This document shows, piece by piece, positions 42,384 through 50,325 of a stretch of 54,236 nt of DNA. The notes under the pieces were generated by a model that was not told the origin of the DNA, made no database searches, and saw only the letters and a list, made by a program, of their open reading frames with translations. The stretch spans positions 1 through 54,236 of the forward strand of contig JAFRPY010000089.1 in assembly GCA_017428925.1 (NCBI GenBank), written 5' to 3'. The position numbers and the translations under genes were made by a program. Position 1 is the first letter of the stretch, and every line of letters starts with the position of its first letter. Origin of the DNA: Prevotella sp. (lineage in GTDB: Bacteria > Bacteroidota > Bacteroidia > Bacteroidales > Bacteroidaceae).

Positions 42384-43547
42384 ATGGATAAGATATATCG
42401 GATTATATGGGCTGATGATGAAATCGATGCTTTGCTGGATGAAAACAGCAAGGCATTGATTTCGCAACATCATGTTGAGGTCGTAAAATGCTATAATGCT
42501 GCTATGTTAGAAGAGAAGTTAAGAAATACTTCTCATCGCATTGATGCAGTAATTGTCGATGCTAACTTTACGGCAAAGGATTATACTCCCTCAGTCGAAA
42601 CAGATGTTTCTGGTTTCAGAAGAGCAAGGGGGTTGATAGGTGAATACAGGCATTTGCCTTTCTACCTCTACACACAACGTGGTAATCTATCAGACCTCGT
42701 CGATGAAGATGAGCTGACTTATTTCAAAGACAATAATGCCATATTATTCAAAGGAGATAATCTATCCCCATTGCTTGACAGGATAAAGAATGATGTTGAC
42801 AAAATCAATAGTGCAGAATTCCAGATAGATAATCAGTTTAAAAATGAACTCTTTTGCTGTAAGATATTCGATAATCATTGCAATGGAGATTCTTATAATA
42901 TTATCCGTTCCCTCCTTATAAAGAATCAAGAGAATGACCTGCAAAATTCTGAAAAACATCTCAATGAGTTTCGAACGTTGTTTGAGAATATGAACACAAT
43001 AGCAGCAAACTTCGGGATCGTACCAGAAAAACTGTCCCTAAATGAATTTAGCAAGTTCTTATGTCGAAACAAAGATTCAAAATATCATGTTAATGAGGAT
43101 ATTCTTCCTAAAGCTCTATACGAAATTCTATTTTATGTAATCAGGTTGGTTCAAGATGGTTCACATGATAGTTCTGACTTGCAATATAAGATTCGCCGTT
43201 ATATACGCGATACGCAAGATGTGCTTATAATTCGTTCAATATTATTTGCAGTAATAGAAATCATAACATGGTTCACGCGCTACGTTGAAGAGCATCCAGA
43301 TAAGGAGGAGAATCTAAGGAAATTCATTAAAGTTGAGAATATAAGAGATGATGAACCTGAAGGAATAATAGAACAGGACGAAAAAGGCTACTGCCATATT
43401 GACAACAAATATTCTGTTCTTATTAGGAACAGGGAATTGATAGGCAAAAAAGTCAAAATATTGAATTCCAAAGAGAATACCAGTAGTAGTACTAAGAAAT
43501 ACTACCCACTCTTCGTCCGTGAGGAGGATTTACAATTATTAGAATAG
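42384..43547 (+). CDS. Response regulator with unknown output domain (partner of the HsdS-like kinase)
   Basis: 387 residues. Receiver (1-135): D11, D12, E13, phospho-acceptor D59 (AVIVDANF), T97 (LYTQRG) and K123 (ILFKGDN) are intact. The middle part (about 150-310) is helical. The C-terminus (ELIGKKVKILNSKENTSSS, then KKYYPLFVREEDL) parallels that of the regulator at 39791 (LIGKKIVVLEESENTNS, then AEYPYSAVKI), so the two are paralogs with the same output end. No known DNA-binding fold is visible. The gene pair is probably a duplicate of the upstream pair with a reduced sensor. Confidence 0.8.
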   Translation: MDKIYRIIWADDEIDALLDENSKALISQHHVEVVKCYNAAMLEEKLRNTSHRIDAVIVDANFTAKDYTPSVETDVSGFRRARGLIGEYRHLPFYLYTQRGNLSDLVDEDELTYFKDNNAILFKGDNLSPLLDRIKNDVDKINSAEFQIDNQFKNELFCCKIFDNHCNGDSYNIIRSLLIKNQENDLQNSEKHLNEFRTLFENMNTIAANFGIVPEKLSLNEFSKFLCRNKDSKYHVNEDILPKALYEILFYVIRLVQDGSHDSSDLQYKIRRYIRDTQDVLIIRSILFAVIEIITWFTRYVEEHPDKEENLRKFIKVENIRDDEPEGIIEQDEKGYCHIDNKYSVLIRNRELIGKKVKILNSKENTSSSTKKYYPLFVREEDLQLLE

Positions 43548-43555
43548 CCGTAATC

Positions 43556-43626
43556 AGTTCCAAGTAGAACGGAACCGTTCACAAGGTTGTTTTTCTTGCT
43601 ATGTTGCAGAAATCACCTTAACTTTG
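43556..43626 (+). promoter_or_regulatory. Operator and promoter, copy 3 (upstream of the helicase unit)
   Basis: AGTTCC (43556-43561, one change from GGTTCC), 5 bp, GAACGGAACCGTTC (43567-43580), 15 bp, TTG (43596-43598), 20 bp, TAACTTTG (43619-43626). Confidence 0.85.
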
Positions 43627-43665
43627 CAGCGTCAATCATCGATACCACCTCGTGATTGATGCTGC
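43626..43665 (+). promoter_or_regulatory. Hairpin at the 5' end of the helicase-unit transcript
   Basis: GCAGCGTCAATCA (43626-43638) pairs with TGATTGATGCTGC (43653-43665), 13 bp including one G-U pair, with a 14-nt loop. It begins at about the predicted transcription start and ends 38 bp before the ATG. Confidence 0.5.
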
Positions 43666-43703
43666 AAAAGCTTATTGGTGGGAAATTAAACTGAACGACA
43701 ACT

Positions 43704-44150
43704 ATGAACAACACTGCTCTTCAGACCATCGTAGCAAAAAGACTTCCTGCCCTCTCGGGTGAGTCGATAACATATAACGCTGCCAAGAATGTGTTTCTGT
43801 CGCAGGGATATACCAGTGCTGCGGGGAATATGTACTACAAGGCTATTCGGTTGTCGAATAGGCTGATGATTTATTACGACCTGGGGCAAGGCTACAAATA
43901 TACTTTCCTGAATGGCATCAAGTTGTTCTGCTGGGATGGGCAAAAGGCAAAACTCATTGCCCAGAAATACTGGGGCGGTTACGACTACCAGGTATTCGAC
44001 GAGCAGTTCGCCAAAGACGAGAGTATTCTGATACTGAGTAACTTCCTGGCAGCACAACTGAAAGCGCAGGGCGGGTGTGTCAGCAACCGGGAAATATACG
44101 CTTTCGCCAGTAATATGATTGAGGAGACTCATCAGAGACAACTAGCGTGA
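43704..44150 (+). CDS. Small protein of unknown function, paralog of the next gene
   Basis: 148 residues, not recognised. Its central segment (YYKAIRLSNRLMIYYDLGQ, then TFLNGIKLFCWDGQKAKLIAQK) aligns by eye with the next protein (YYLGIRFCDRIVIVEKVG, then TYIDGIEIYAFNGQKMELIQKR), so the two are homologs. Both look like small alpha/beta proteins with no signal peptide. It is the first gene after operator copy 3. The pair sits directly before a PIF1-like helicase, which suggests accessory subunits or inhibitors of it. This is inference from gene order. Confidence 0.65.
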   Translation: MNNTALQTIVAKRLPALSGESITYNAAKNVFLSQGYTSAAGNMYYKAIRLSNRLMIYYDLGQGYKYTFLNGIKLFCWDGQKAKLIAQKYWGGYDYQVFDEQFAKDESILILSNFLAAQLKAQGGCVSNREIYAFASNMIEETHQRQLA

Positions 44151-44159
44151 AGCCCCCAA

Positions 44160-44180
44160 CCTCCCCCCTCTTAGGGGAGG
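44160..44180. repeat. CCTCCCC / GGGGAGG hairpin
   Basis: A 7-bp perfect stem with a 7-nt loop lies in the 85-bp gap between the two paralogous small genes. It is of the same kind as the hairpins at 10715, 50401 and 53891. Confidence 0.55.
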
Positions 44181-44235
44181 ATATTAATCCTAGTAACCAA
44201 TTCTAAAACAAATATATTCCGAATTACGAACGATC

Positions 44236-44742
44236 ATGGCAACACTGACCAAAGCAATCAACAAGAGTCTGTTTGACAGCATCCTGCCGTCATTCGGAAA
44301 TCCCCGGGTACACATTCCAATCTGGGATAACAGCCAGAAGATGTTCATCTGCGATGAATACGAGAGTGGCAACGGACACCGCTACTACCTCGGCATCCGC
44401 TTCTGCGACCGAATCGTCATCGTAGAGAAAGTGGGACTGTTTCACGACTGGACTTACATCGACGGCATCGAAATCTATGCCTTCAACGGGCAGAAGATGG
44501 AACTGATCCAAAAGCGGGACTACGATAAGGTGTTCCGCAACGAGGACTTCATCCGCCAGGAATCGGAGCAGATGGTGAAGGACTATCTCTCGGGCGTGAT
44601 GAAAGCCCAGCGTATCTGCATTCCTGCAGAGCAGATTGCAGCACAGGCTTCTGAACTGGTCAGCGGCTGCTACAAGAGTTTCCTTGACTCTGACTTCAAC
44701 ACACGTTTAACCCAAATACTTCCAAAACTCGAACAGCGATAA
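44236..44742 (+). CDS. Small protein of unknown function, paralog of the preceding gene
   Basis: 168 residues, not recognised. Shared core with the preceding protein: RYYLGIRFCDRIVIVEKVG and DWTYIDGIEIYAFNGQKMEL. The C-terminal half is helical (QESEQMVKDYLSGVMKAQR). It ends 2 bp before the helicase ATG, so translation is probably coupled. Base composition is higher in G+C than in the kinase genes upstream, which suggests the helicase unit and the kinase unit had separate histories before coming under the same operator. Confidence 0.65.
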   Translation: MATLTKAINKSLFDSILPSFGNPRVHIPIWDNSQKMFICDEYESGNGHRYYLGIRFCDRIVIVEKVGLFHDWTYIDGIEIYAFNGQKMELIQKRDYDKVFRNEDFIRQESEQMVKDYLSGVMKAQRICIPAEQIAAQASELVSGCYKSFLDSDFNTRLTQILPKLEQR

Positions 44743-44744
44743 CT

Positions 44745-46793
44745 ATGGAACAGATACAGATTGACAAGGAGAACAAGCAGCAGGTGCTTGCCTACGAACT
44801 GATTGCTAACACCAACAGCAGTTTCTTTCTCACAGGCCGTGCCGGAACTGGTAAAACTACCTTCCTGCGCAAGGTACAAAAGTTGGTGGATAAGCAATTC
44901 ATCACGCTGGCTCCTACGGGAGTGGCTGCCATCCTGGCGGGTGGCGATACGATTCATTCGTTCTTCGGACTGCCAATGGATGTTTGCTATCCCGGAACGA
45001 TGGGCAAGATGAACGAGGCTCGCATCCAGACTTTGCTGCATACGGACACCATCATCATTGACGAGGTGTCGATGGTGCGCTGTGACATCATTGATGCCAT
45101 CGACTACACGATGCGGAAGACGTTGCGCTCTTCGCTGCCCTTTGGAGGTAAGCAAGTCATCTTCGTGGGCGATATGTTTCAGTTGCCGCCGGTGATTGCA
45201 AGGAAGGAAGAGCGTGAGTTGATGCATGACCTCTATCAGGCAGACGACTGCTTTTTCTATAAGGCAGATGTCATCAAGCGGATGCGGTTGGTGAAGATTG
45301 AGTTTCAGAAAGTGTACCGTCAAGACGACAAGCAATTCCTCGATATACTGGAAGATGTTCGCCTCAACAAGGTGACACCGGAGGACTTGATGCACCTGAA
45401 CCGTCGTGTCTGTCAGCCTACGAAGGAGGACGGAATGGTGATTACACTGGCATCCCGCAACAGCACGGCAGATGCCATCAACGAAAAGTGCCTCGCCGAG
45501 ATTGATTCGGAGGAGTATATCTATGAAGGAACCGTACAGGGGAAGTTTGAGGAAAAACGTTTCCCGGTGGAAATGACGATGAGGCTGAAGGTGGGTGCAC
45601 AGGTGATGTTTACCCGCAACGACCAGCATAAGCGCTGGGCTAACGGCACTTTGGGGAAAGTCACAAAGCTCGCAAAGGACGAGATACAGGTGACAACCAA
45701 TGCTGGCGAAACCTATGTCGTGCCTAACTGTTCGTGGGACTCTGTGACATACGAATACGACAAGGAGGCCAAGAAACTAAAGAAGGAGGTAACGGGCACG
45801 TTCACCCAATATCCCCTGAAGCTGGCTTGGGCCATTACGGTACACAAGAGCCAGGGCATGACATTTGAAAAGATGTCGCTCGACTTGAGCAAAGGCATGT
45901 TTGCTGCCGGTCAGCTCTATGTCGCTCTGAGTCGTGTGCAGTCTTTGGACGGTTTGTTCCTGTCCAAAGGCATCATCCCCCAATATTGTCATACCAACAG
46001 GGAAGTGCTGTCGTATGCTAACGGCTATAACGACGAGCAGGTGATCAACAACGAGATAGAGAGCGGAAAAGCTGTATATCAGTTGTTAAGTCACTACAAC
46101 TACGACGAGGCAGCCAAGCAGTACCTATTACTGGTGCTGAAAAAGGCTGAAAGTGGCGACATCAAGGAAGCCATACAACAGGCTAAGCGGTTTCTTGATA
46201 CCGTTATCTGTGACGAGAATCTGTTTGGCTGCATCAGTGAGATACCGGCATCGCTGATGGAGGCAGACCACTGGGCACCCAAGTTTCTAGTGGCATTGCT
46301 CAGTCTTTATGCGGGAAAATATGAACAAGGGTTGGAGTATGTCAATAGCGTGCTTTCACAACATCAGTGCCAGGAAGCACTCTACGTGAAGTCACGTTGT
46401 CTGACCAAGCTGGAACGGTATCAGGAGGCTGATGCAGTAAACGTGCTGATGGGTGATGTGTTCGACATGTCAACACCCGATTGCAAGGTACTCTATTCGA
46501 TAGCCATGCTCAACGAACTGCACGTCGGAGATCCTGGACTAAACCTGATGCAGCAGTTGATAGCAGCAAGACCGAAGTACGACAAGGCCATTCTTTCACT
46601 CCGCGAGTTGATGAAGCGGAAAGGGATGGTACTGGTGAAGACTTCTAACGAGCCGCGTGAACTGGTAGATGACTTCAACAGCGACATGCCGGAAAAGGAG
46701 TTTGCCCAGAAGTTGCAAACGGCTCGCGAGAAGGCCCCCAAGGCTGTAGAGTATCTTCGCCGAACAATCAGGCGGCAGGAATTCGCGGGATAA
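44745..46793 (+). CDS. PIF1-like superfamily 1 DNA helicase
   Basis: 682 residues. Walker A is GRAGTGKTT (31-39), then APTGVAA (motif Ia), Walker B IIIDEVSMV (about 103-111), GDMFQLPPV (motif III), and the C-terminal motifs TVHKSQGMTFEKM and YVALSRVQSLDGLFL. This is the Pif1/RecD2-like 5'-3' helicase set, complete. After about residue 450 comes a helical TPR-like region (KVLYSIAMLNELHVGDPG and similar). PIF1-like helicases resolve G-quadruplexes, forks and recombination intermediates. It is the third gene of the operator-3 unit. Confidence 0.88.
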   Translation: MEQIQIDKENKQQVLAYELIANTNSSFFLTGRAGTGKTTFLRKVQKLVDKQFITLAPTGVAAILAGGDTIHSFFGLPMDVCYPGTMGKMNEARIQTLLHTDTIIIDEVSMVRCDIIDAIDYTMRKTLRSSLPFGGKQVIFVGDMFQLPPVIARKEERELMHDLYQADDCFFYKADVIKRMRLVKIEFQKVYRQDDKQFLDILEDVRLNKVTPEDLMHLNRRVCQPTKEDGMVITLASRNSTADAINEKCLAEIDSEEYIYEGTVQGKFEEKRFPVEMTMRLKVGAQVMFTRNDQHKRWANGTLGKVTKLAKDEIQVTTNAGETYVVPNCSWDSVTYEYDKEAKKLKKEVTGTFTQYPLKLAWAITVHKSQGMTFEKMSLDLSKGMFAAGQLYVALSRVQSLDGLFLSKGIIPQYCHTNREVLSYANGYNDEQVINNEIESGKAVYQLLSHYNYDEAAKQYLLLVLKKAESGDIKEAIQQAKRFLDTVICDENLFGCISEIPASLMEADHWAPKFLVALLSLYAGKYEQGLEYVNSVLSQHQCQEALYVKSRCLTKLERYQEADAVNVLMGDVFDMSTPDCKVLYSIAMLNELHVGDPGLNLMQQLIAARPKYDKAILSLRELMKRKGMVLVKTSNEPRELVDDFNSDMPEKEFAQKLQTAREKAPKAVEYLRRTIRRQEFAG

Positions 46794-46819
46794 TACCATA
46801 AAGTCTAACACAAAAAACT

Positions 46820-47377
46820 ATGGATACACAAATGAAAGAGAAGATAAAAGAAGAGTTGAGGCAGTTCCATTGCTCCATTCTTTTGAACGAGGTGAAGGAG
46901 AAGGTACGCAAACTTAAAGCGTATGGTGTGGAGGATGCTGAGATTATGGCGGTATTGAATGAAGAAGAACTGTTCCCACAACTGGTCGTGACAAAGGATT
47001 ATGAGATCGTCCTGCACTCAGACGAAAAGGAAGTGAAAGTGGAGATGGAACCATTAGTCAAGGCGGTCTATCTGTTGTTTCTCTCCCACCCTGAGGGAAT
47101 CGTCCTGAAACACCTTCCTGATTATCAGAAGGAGTTGACGGCTCTTTATCTGCTGTTAAGACCTAATGATGGATTATCGGAGAGGATAAAGAAAAGCATT
47201 GTTGATGTGACCAATCCGACACTCAATTCTATTAACGAGAAGTGTGCGAGGATTCGGAAAATATTCTCTGGCTTCTTGCACCCGAATGTAGTCAAATACT
47301 ATGCTCTTTCCGGTAAACGTGGTGAAGCAAAGAAAATTACTCTCCCCCGCGACCTGGTAATCTGGGAAACGGAATAA
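46820..47377 (+). CDS. Protein of unknown function, shares its body with the C-terminus of the protein at 49161
   Basis: 185 residues, not recognised. Residues 15-185 match residues 210-370 of the protein at 49161-50273: VEMEPLVKAVYLLFLSHPEG, then DVTNPTLNSINEKCARIR and the identical end LPRDLVIWETE. It starts 26 bp after the helicase gene and is probably co-transcribed. It is mostly helical, without membrane segments. The last 33 bp and the following 50 bp are nearly identical in DNA to the end of the 49161 gene, which points to a recent copying event. Confidence 0.6.
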   Translation: MDTQMKEKIKEELRQFHCSILLNEVKEKVRKLKAYGVEDAEIMAVLNEEELFPQLVVTKDYEIVLHSDEKEVKVEMEPLVKAVYLLFLSHPEGIVLKHLPDYQKELTALYLLLRPNDGLSERIKKSIVDVTNPTLNSINEKCARIRKIFSGFLHPNVVKYYALSGKRGEAKKITLPRDLVIWETE

Positions 47378-47430
47378 ATAGGTTTGCTAATTTCGGTTGC
47401 ACCGGTTTCACTGCTTGTAAACATCAGTAT
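47345..47430. repeat. Direct repeat, left copy (gene end plus downstream)
   Basis: 86 bp nearly identical (two differences) to 50241-50325, 2.9 kb away. The repeat covers the last codons of both homologous genes and about 50 bp after the stop. Confidence 0.85.
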
Positions 47431-47564
47431 GCATTGCTTTTGCTATACCTATTTTCATTAAGATTTCATTGGAAATGCAACTTTGCCATCGAAAAAGGAT
47501 TTGAGATATGCCGAAAGTTGCTTTTCCTTTTTCAAAAATAAATGCTTATAAAGCAAGGTTTTTC

Positions 47565-47608
47565 GTACAAAAGTACCACAATAAAAAGAAAATGTGGTAT
47601 CTTTGTAC
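47565..47608 (+). promoter_or_regulatory. Inverted-repeat operator over the AbiE promoter
   Basis: GTACAAAAGTACCACA (47565-47580) and TGTGGTATCTTTGTAC (47593-47608) are inverted copies with two mismatches. The right arm contains the -7 element TATCTTTG (47598-47605). A protein bound here would block transcription. AbiEi antitoxins are known to autorepress through inverted repeats. Confidence 0.7.
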
Positions 47609-47626
47609 CGGAATTAAGAATACAAT

Positions 47627-48193
47627 ATGGAAAAAGAGCAGAATTCATACATCTCCTCTGCAAGCGTAAAGGAGCAAGGCAGGACAGCATACTACAAGAT
47701 GTTGGAGAGTGTACGGCAGGGCGAACTCATTCAGGTGCGCCGTGGTGTGTATGCTAATATTGACCAACTTAGCGGAAACATGATTGACATCAACGCGATT
47801 GTTCCAGACGGTATACTTTGTCTGTGGTCGGCATGGAGCATTCACCAGCTTACCACCTCTATGCCGCAGGCTTTTCATGTGGCCATCAAAAGAAACAGGA
47901 AGGTAACTGTACCGTCATTTCCAAAAGTTGAAATTCACCATTACACGGAGACTATACTGGCTTTGGGGGTGATGAGAATGGAGATTGATGGCTTCAACAT
48001 CCAGCTATATAATGTAGAGCGTTGTGTGTGTGATGCTGTGAAGTTTCGAAATAAGGTGGGATTGGATGTATGTTCCGAAATCATTGACAAATACCTGAAA
48101 CGTACAGACAGAAATCTGAGCTGTCTGATGGACTATGCTCGAAAGCTCCGAGTGGGTACCATACTCGAACAATATTTGCAAGTAAAACTATGA
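47627..48193 (+). CDS. AbiEi-type antitoxin (type IV toxin-antitoxin)
   Basis: 188 residues. The N-terminal winged-helix-like part (about 1-60: YYKMLESVRQGELIQVRRGV, then YANIDQL) is followed by the AbiEi C-terminal domain (GILCLWSAWSIHQLTTSMPQ; VKFRNKVGLDVCSEIIDKYL). In the AbiE system the antitoxin binds DNA and the pair causes phage-triggered abortive infection. It overlaps the toxin gene by 4 bp (ATGA) and follows an inverted-repeat promoter. The assignment rests on the pair as a whole. Confidence 0.85.
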   Translation: MEKEQNSYISSASVKEQGRTAYYKMLESVRQGELIQVRRGVYANIDQLSGNMIDINAIVPDGILCLWSAWSIHQLTTSMPQAFHVAIKRNRKVTVPSFPKVEIHHYTETILALGVMRMEIDGFNIQLYNVERCVCDAVKFRNKVGLDVCSEIIDKYLKRTDRNLSCLMDYARKLRVGTILEQYLQVKL

Positions 48194-49065
48194 AAAAGGA
48201 ACAGACCAAAAACTACGGAAAGTCCATACGTAGCAAACTTCTGAACATTGCTAAAAAGGAGGATGTCTTCTATCAAACCATCCTCACGCGTTTTTTTCAG
48301 GAGCGACTGCTATACAGAATATCGCAGACGAAATACCGCAGCAATTTCTATCTGAAAGGGGGAGCATTAATGTATGCTTATGAGAAATTTGCTGCCCGTC
48401 CCACGTTAGATATTGACTTGTTGGGCTGCAATATCAGCAACGAGGGAACGGTTATCATTGCAGCTTTCAAGGAGATTTGCTCTGTGCTATACGAAGAGGA
48501 TGGTATTAAGTTTGACACTGACAATATTACTGCCCAGAACATCACGGAGTTCAAGGACTATCATGGCATCCGGCTGAGCATTCCTGTGACGATGGATACT
48601 ATTGCACAGGTGTTGACGATGGATATCGGATTTGGTGATGTCGTCACACCCAGCCCAATAGCTCTTGACTATCCGGTACTCCTGGAACAACTGCCTGGCG
48701 TGAATATCATGGCCTATTCGCTTGAAACGGTCATAGCAGAGAAGATGCATGCCATAGTGGATCTTGCCGACCAAAGTAGTCGCATGAAGGACTATTATGA
48801 TCTGTATTACATCCTGTCGAAAGGGAATTATGACAGGGATACGTTGCAGGATGCCATCACACGTACATTTGAGAACAGGCATACCTCATACGATGCTAAC
48901 ACCATGTTCTTCCGTAAGGCCTTTGCCGATAATCAGCAAATGCAGGCTCGATGGCAGGCTTTCTTGCATAAAATCAGAAAAAATGTTGATGTCACGTTTG
49001 CAGATGTCGTAGTTTACATTCAGAATGAGTTGCGCCCATATTGGGAAAAATTGTCGCATAAATAA
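48190..49065 (+). CDS. AbiEii/AbiGii-type nucleotidyltransferase toxin
   Basis: 291 residues. The nucleotidyltransferase signature is LKGGALMYAY (55-64) followed by RPTLDIDLLG, with catalytic D74 and D76. A later LETVIAEKMHAIVDL segment holds the conserved lysine, and RMKDYYDLYYIL is also typical. All four family motifs look intact, so the toxin is probably active. The relic at 7627-7766 may have come from the same broad family. The gene is translationally coupled to its antitoxin. Confidence 0.9.
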   Translation: MKKEQTKNYGKSIRSKLLNIAKKEDVFYQTILTRFFQERLLYRISQTKYRSNFYLKGGALMYAYEKFAARPTLDIDLLGCNISNEGTVIIAAFKEICSVLYEEDGIKFDTDNITAQNITEFKDYHGIRLSIPVTMDTIAQVLTMDIGFGDVVTPSPIALDYPVLLEQLPGVNIMAYSLETVIAEKMHAIVDLADQSSRMKDYYDLYYILSKGNYDRDTLQDAITRTFENRHTSYDANTMFFRKAFADNQQMQARWQAFLHKIRKNVDVTFADVVVYIQNELRPYWEKLSHK

Positions 49066-49160
49066 AATATGACGTAAGACTAACTGTTACATCCCAAGCA
49101 GCGTTGCTGCCTCTTTGAGAAAGGGTTGAAGTTAGTACAATAAAAGGTCAATTAAAAAAG

Positions 49161-50273
49161 ATGCATGTAAAGGAACTAAATAAGTGGACGATTGCTATGG
49201 CAGAGCCGATGAATTATGAGTTTGACTTCTCGCAAAACGGAGAATTAGCATCTGATGAGCTGATTTATGTGGCGAGAGAAGATGATAATGTCTTGACAAA
49301 TTTCTTTGAAACGAAGCCAGAAGTTTTGGAAGAATGGGGGGAAAAGACAGGTTTCAAAATTGTTTATCTATCCAATCTCATTAAGTCTTTGACAAACAAA
49401 GAAGTGCTTTTGTATCGGATACCTTATCTGAATGTGCGGGATTTGACCGATATACGCATTGGAAATGATTATATTCTTCAGTATCTTGAAAACCCTTCTG
49501 ACAGGAAAAGGATAACACAAGGGCTTCTTCGTACCATAAAAACATATCAAAGAAGCGATGGCAAGGAAAAAGTTACGAATCGTTTTTATCCACTGTATCC
49601 AAATAGTGATGAGTCTCTGATTGATCAGCTTCACAGAATAGGGGTTCAGATTGCTGGTGAAAAAAAACTGCATGAGAAGAGCAAAAGCGATGAAATAGAT
49701 GAATACGACAATTGGGGACCTCATTACGAGTCTGCCGAAGACGGATTTCGATCACAACAAAACGAGGAAACGATTGACGATTTGATGGAAGAAGTGCGTG
49801 AACGAATCTGTAAGTTACGTCAACGGGGGATAGCAGAGCATATTTTAGAAGAGTTGATACATCCAGACAATCGTTTGAGTAGGATGGTGATAACCAAAGA
49901 CAAGAGAATAATTTTGCCCGACTATCAAGGCATGGAGATTAAAATGGAGCCGTTGGTGAAAGCTGTCTTCCTGCTCTTTCTGAAACACCCGGAAGGAATA
50001 GTCTTCAAAGAACTGCCTGCATACAGAAACGAATTGGCAAAGATTTACTCAGAAGTCAAGCCAAGTGGTCTGTCGGAAAAGGCTTTGCAGAGCATCGAGG
50101 ATGTCACGAACCCACTGAATAATTCCATTAATGAGAAATGCGCCAGAATTCGTGGGGCTTTTGTCGGGCAGTTTGACAATCATTTAGCCAAACATTATTA
50201 CATAGACGGCATGCGTGGAGAGCCAAAGAAAATCAGCCTTCCCCGCGACCTGGTAATCTGGGAAACGGAATAA
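49161..50273 (+). CDS. Protein of unknown function with a C-terminal module shared with the gene at 46820
   Basis: 370 residues, not recognised. The N-terminal 200 residues are unique in the window (YEFDFSQNGELASDELIYVA; EDGFRSQQNEETIDDLMEEV). The C-terminal 160 residues are homologous to the whole 185-residue protein at 46820. The C-terminal module therefore exists both alone and fused. It has a helical pattern with a conserved NSINEKCARIR core and an invariant LPRDLVIWETE end. It lies between AbiE and a repeat-rich gap. Function unknown. Confidence 0.6.
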   Translation: MHVKELNKWTIAMAEPMNYEFDFSQNGELASDELIYVAREDDNVLTNFFETKPEVLEEWGEKTGFKIVYLSNLIKSLTNKEVLLYRIPYLNVRDLTDIRIGNDYILQYLENPSDRKRITQGLLRTIKTYQRSDGKEKVTNRFYPLYPNSDESLIDQLHRIGVQIAGEKKLHEKSKSDEIDEYDNWGPHYESAEDGFRSQQNEETIDDLMEEVRERICKLRQRGIAEHILEELIHPDNRLSRMVITKDKRIILPDYQGMEIKMEPLVKAVFLLFLKHPEGIVFKELPAYRNELAKIYSEVKPSGLSEKALQSIEDVTNPLNNSINEKCARIRGAFVGQFDNHLAKHYYIDGMRGEPKKISLPRDLVIWETE

Positions 50274-50325
50274 AAGGTTTGCTAATTTCGGTTTCACCGG
50301 TTTCACTGCTTGTAAACATCAGTAT
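50241..50325. repeat. Direct repeat, right copy
   Basis: 85 bp matching 47345-47430 except for one deleted base and one substitution. It ends at CATCAGTAT in both places. Confidence 0.85.
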
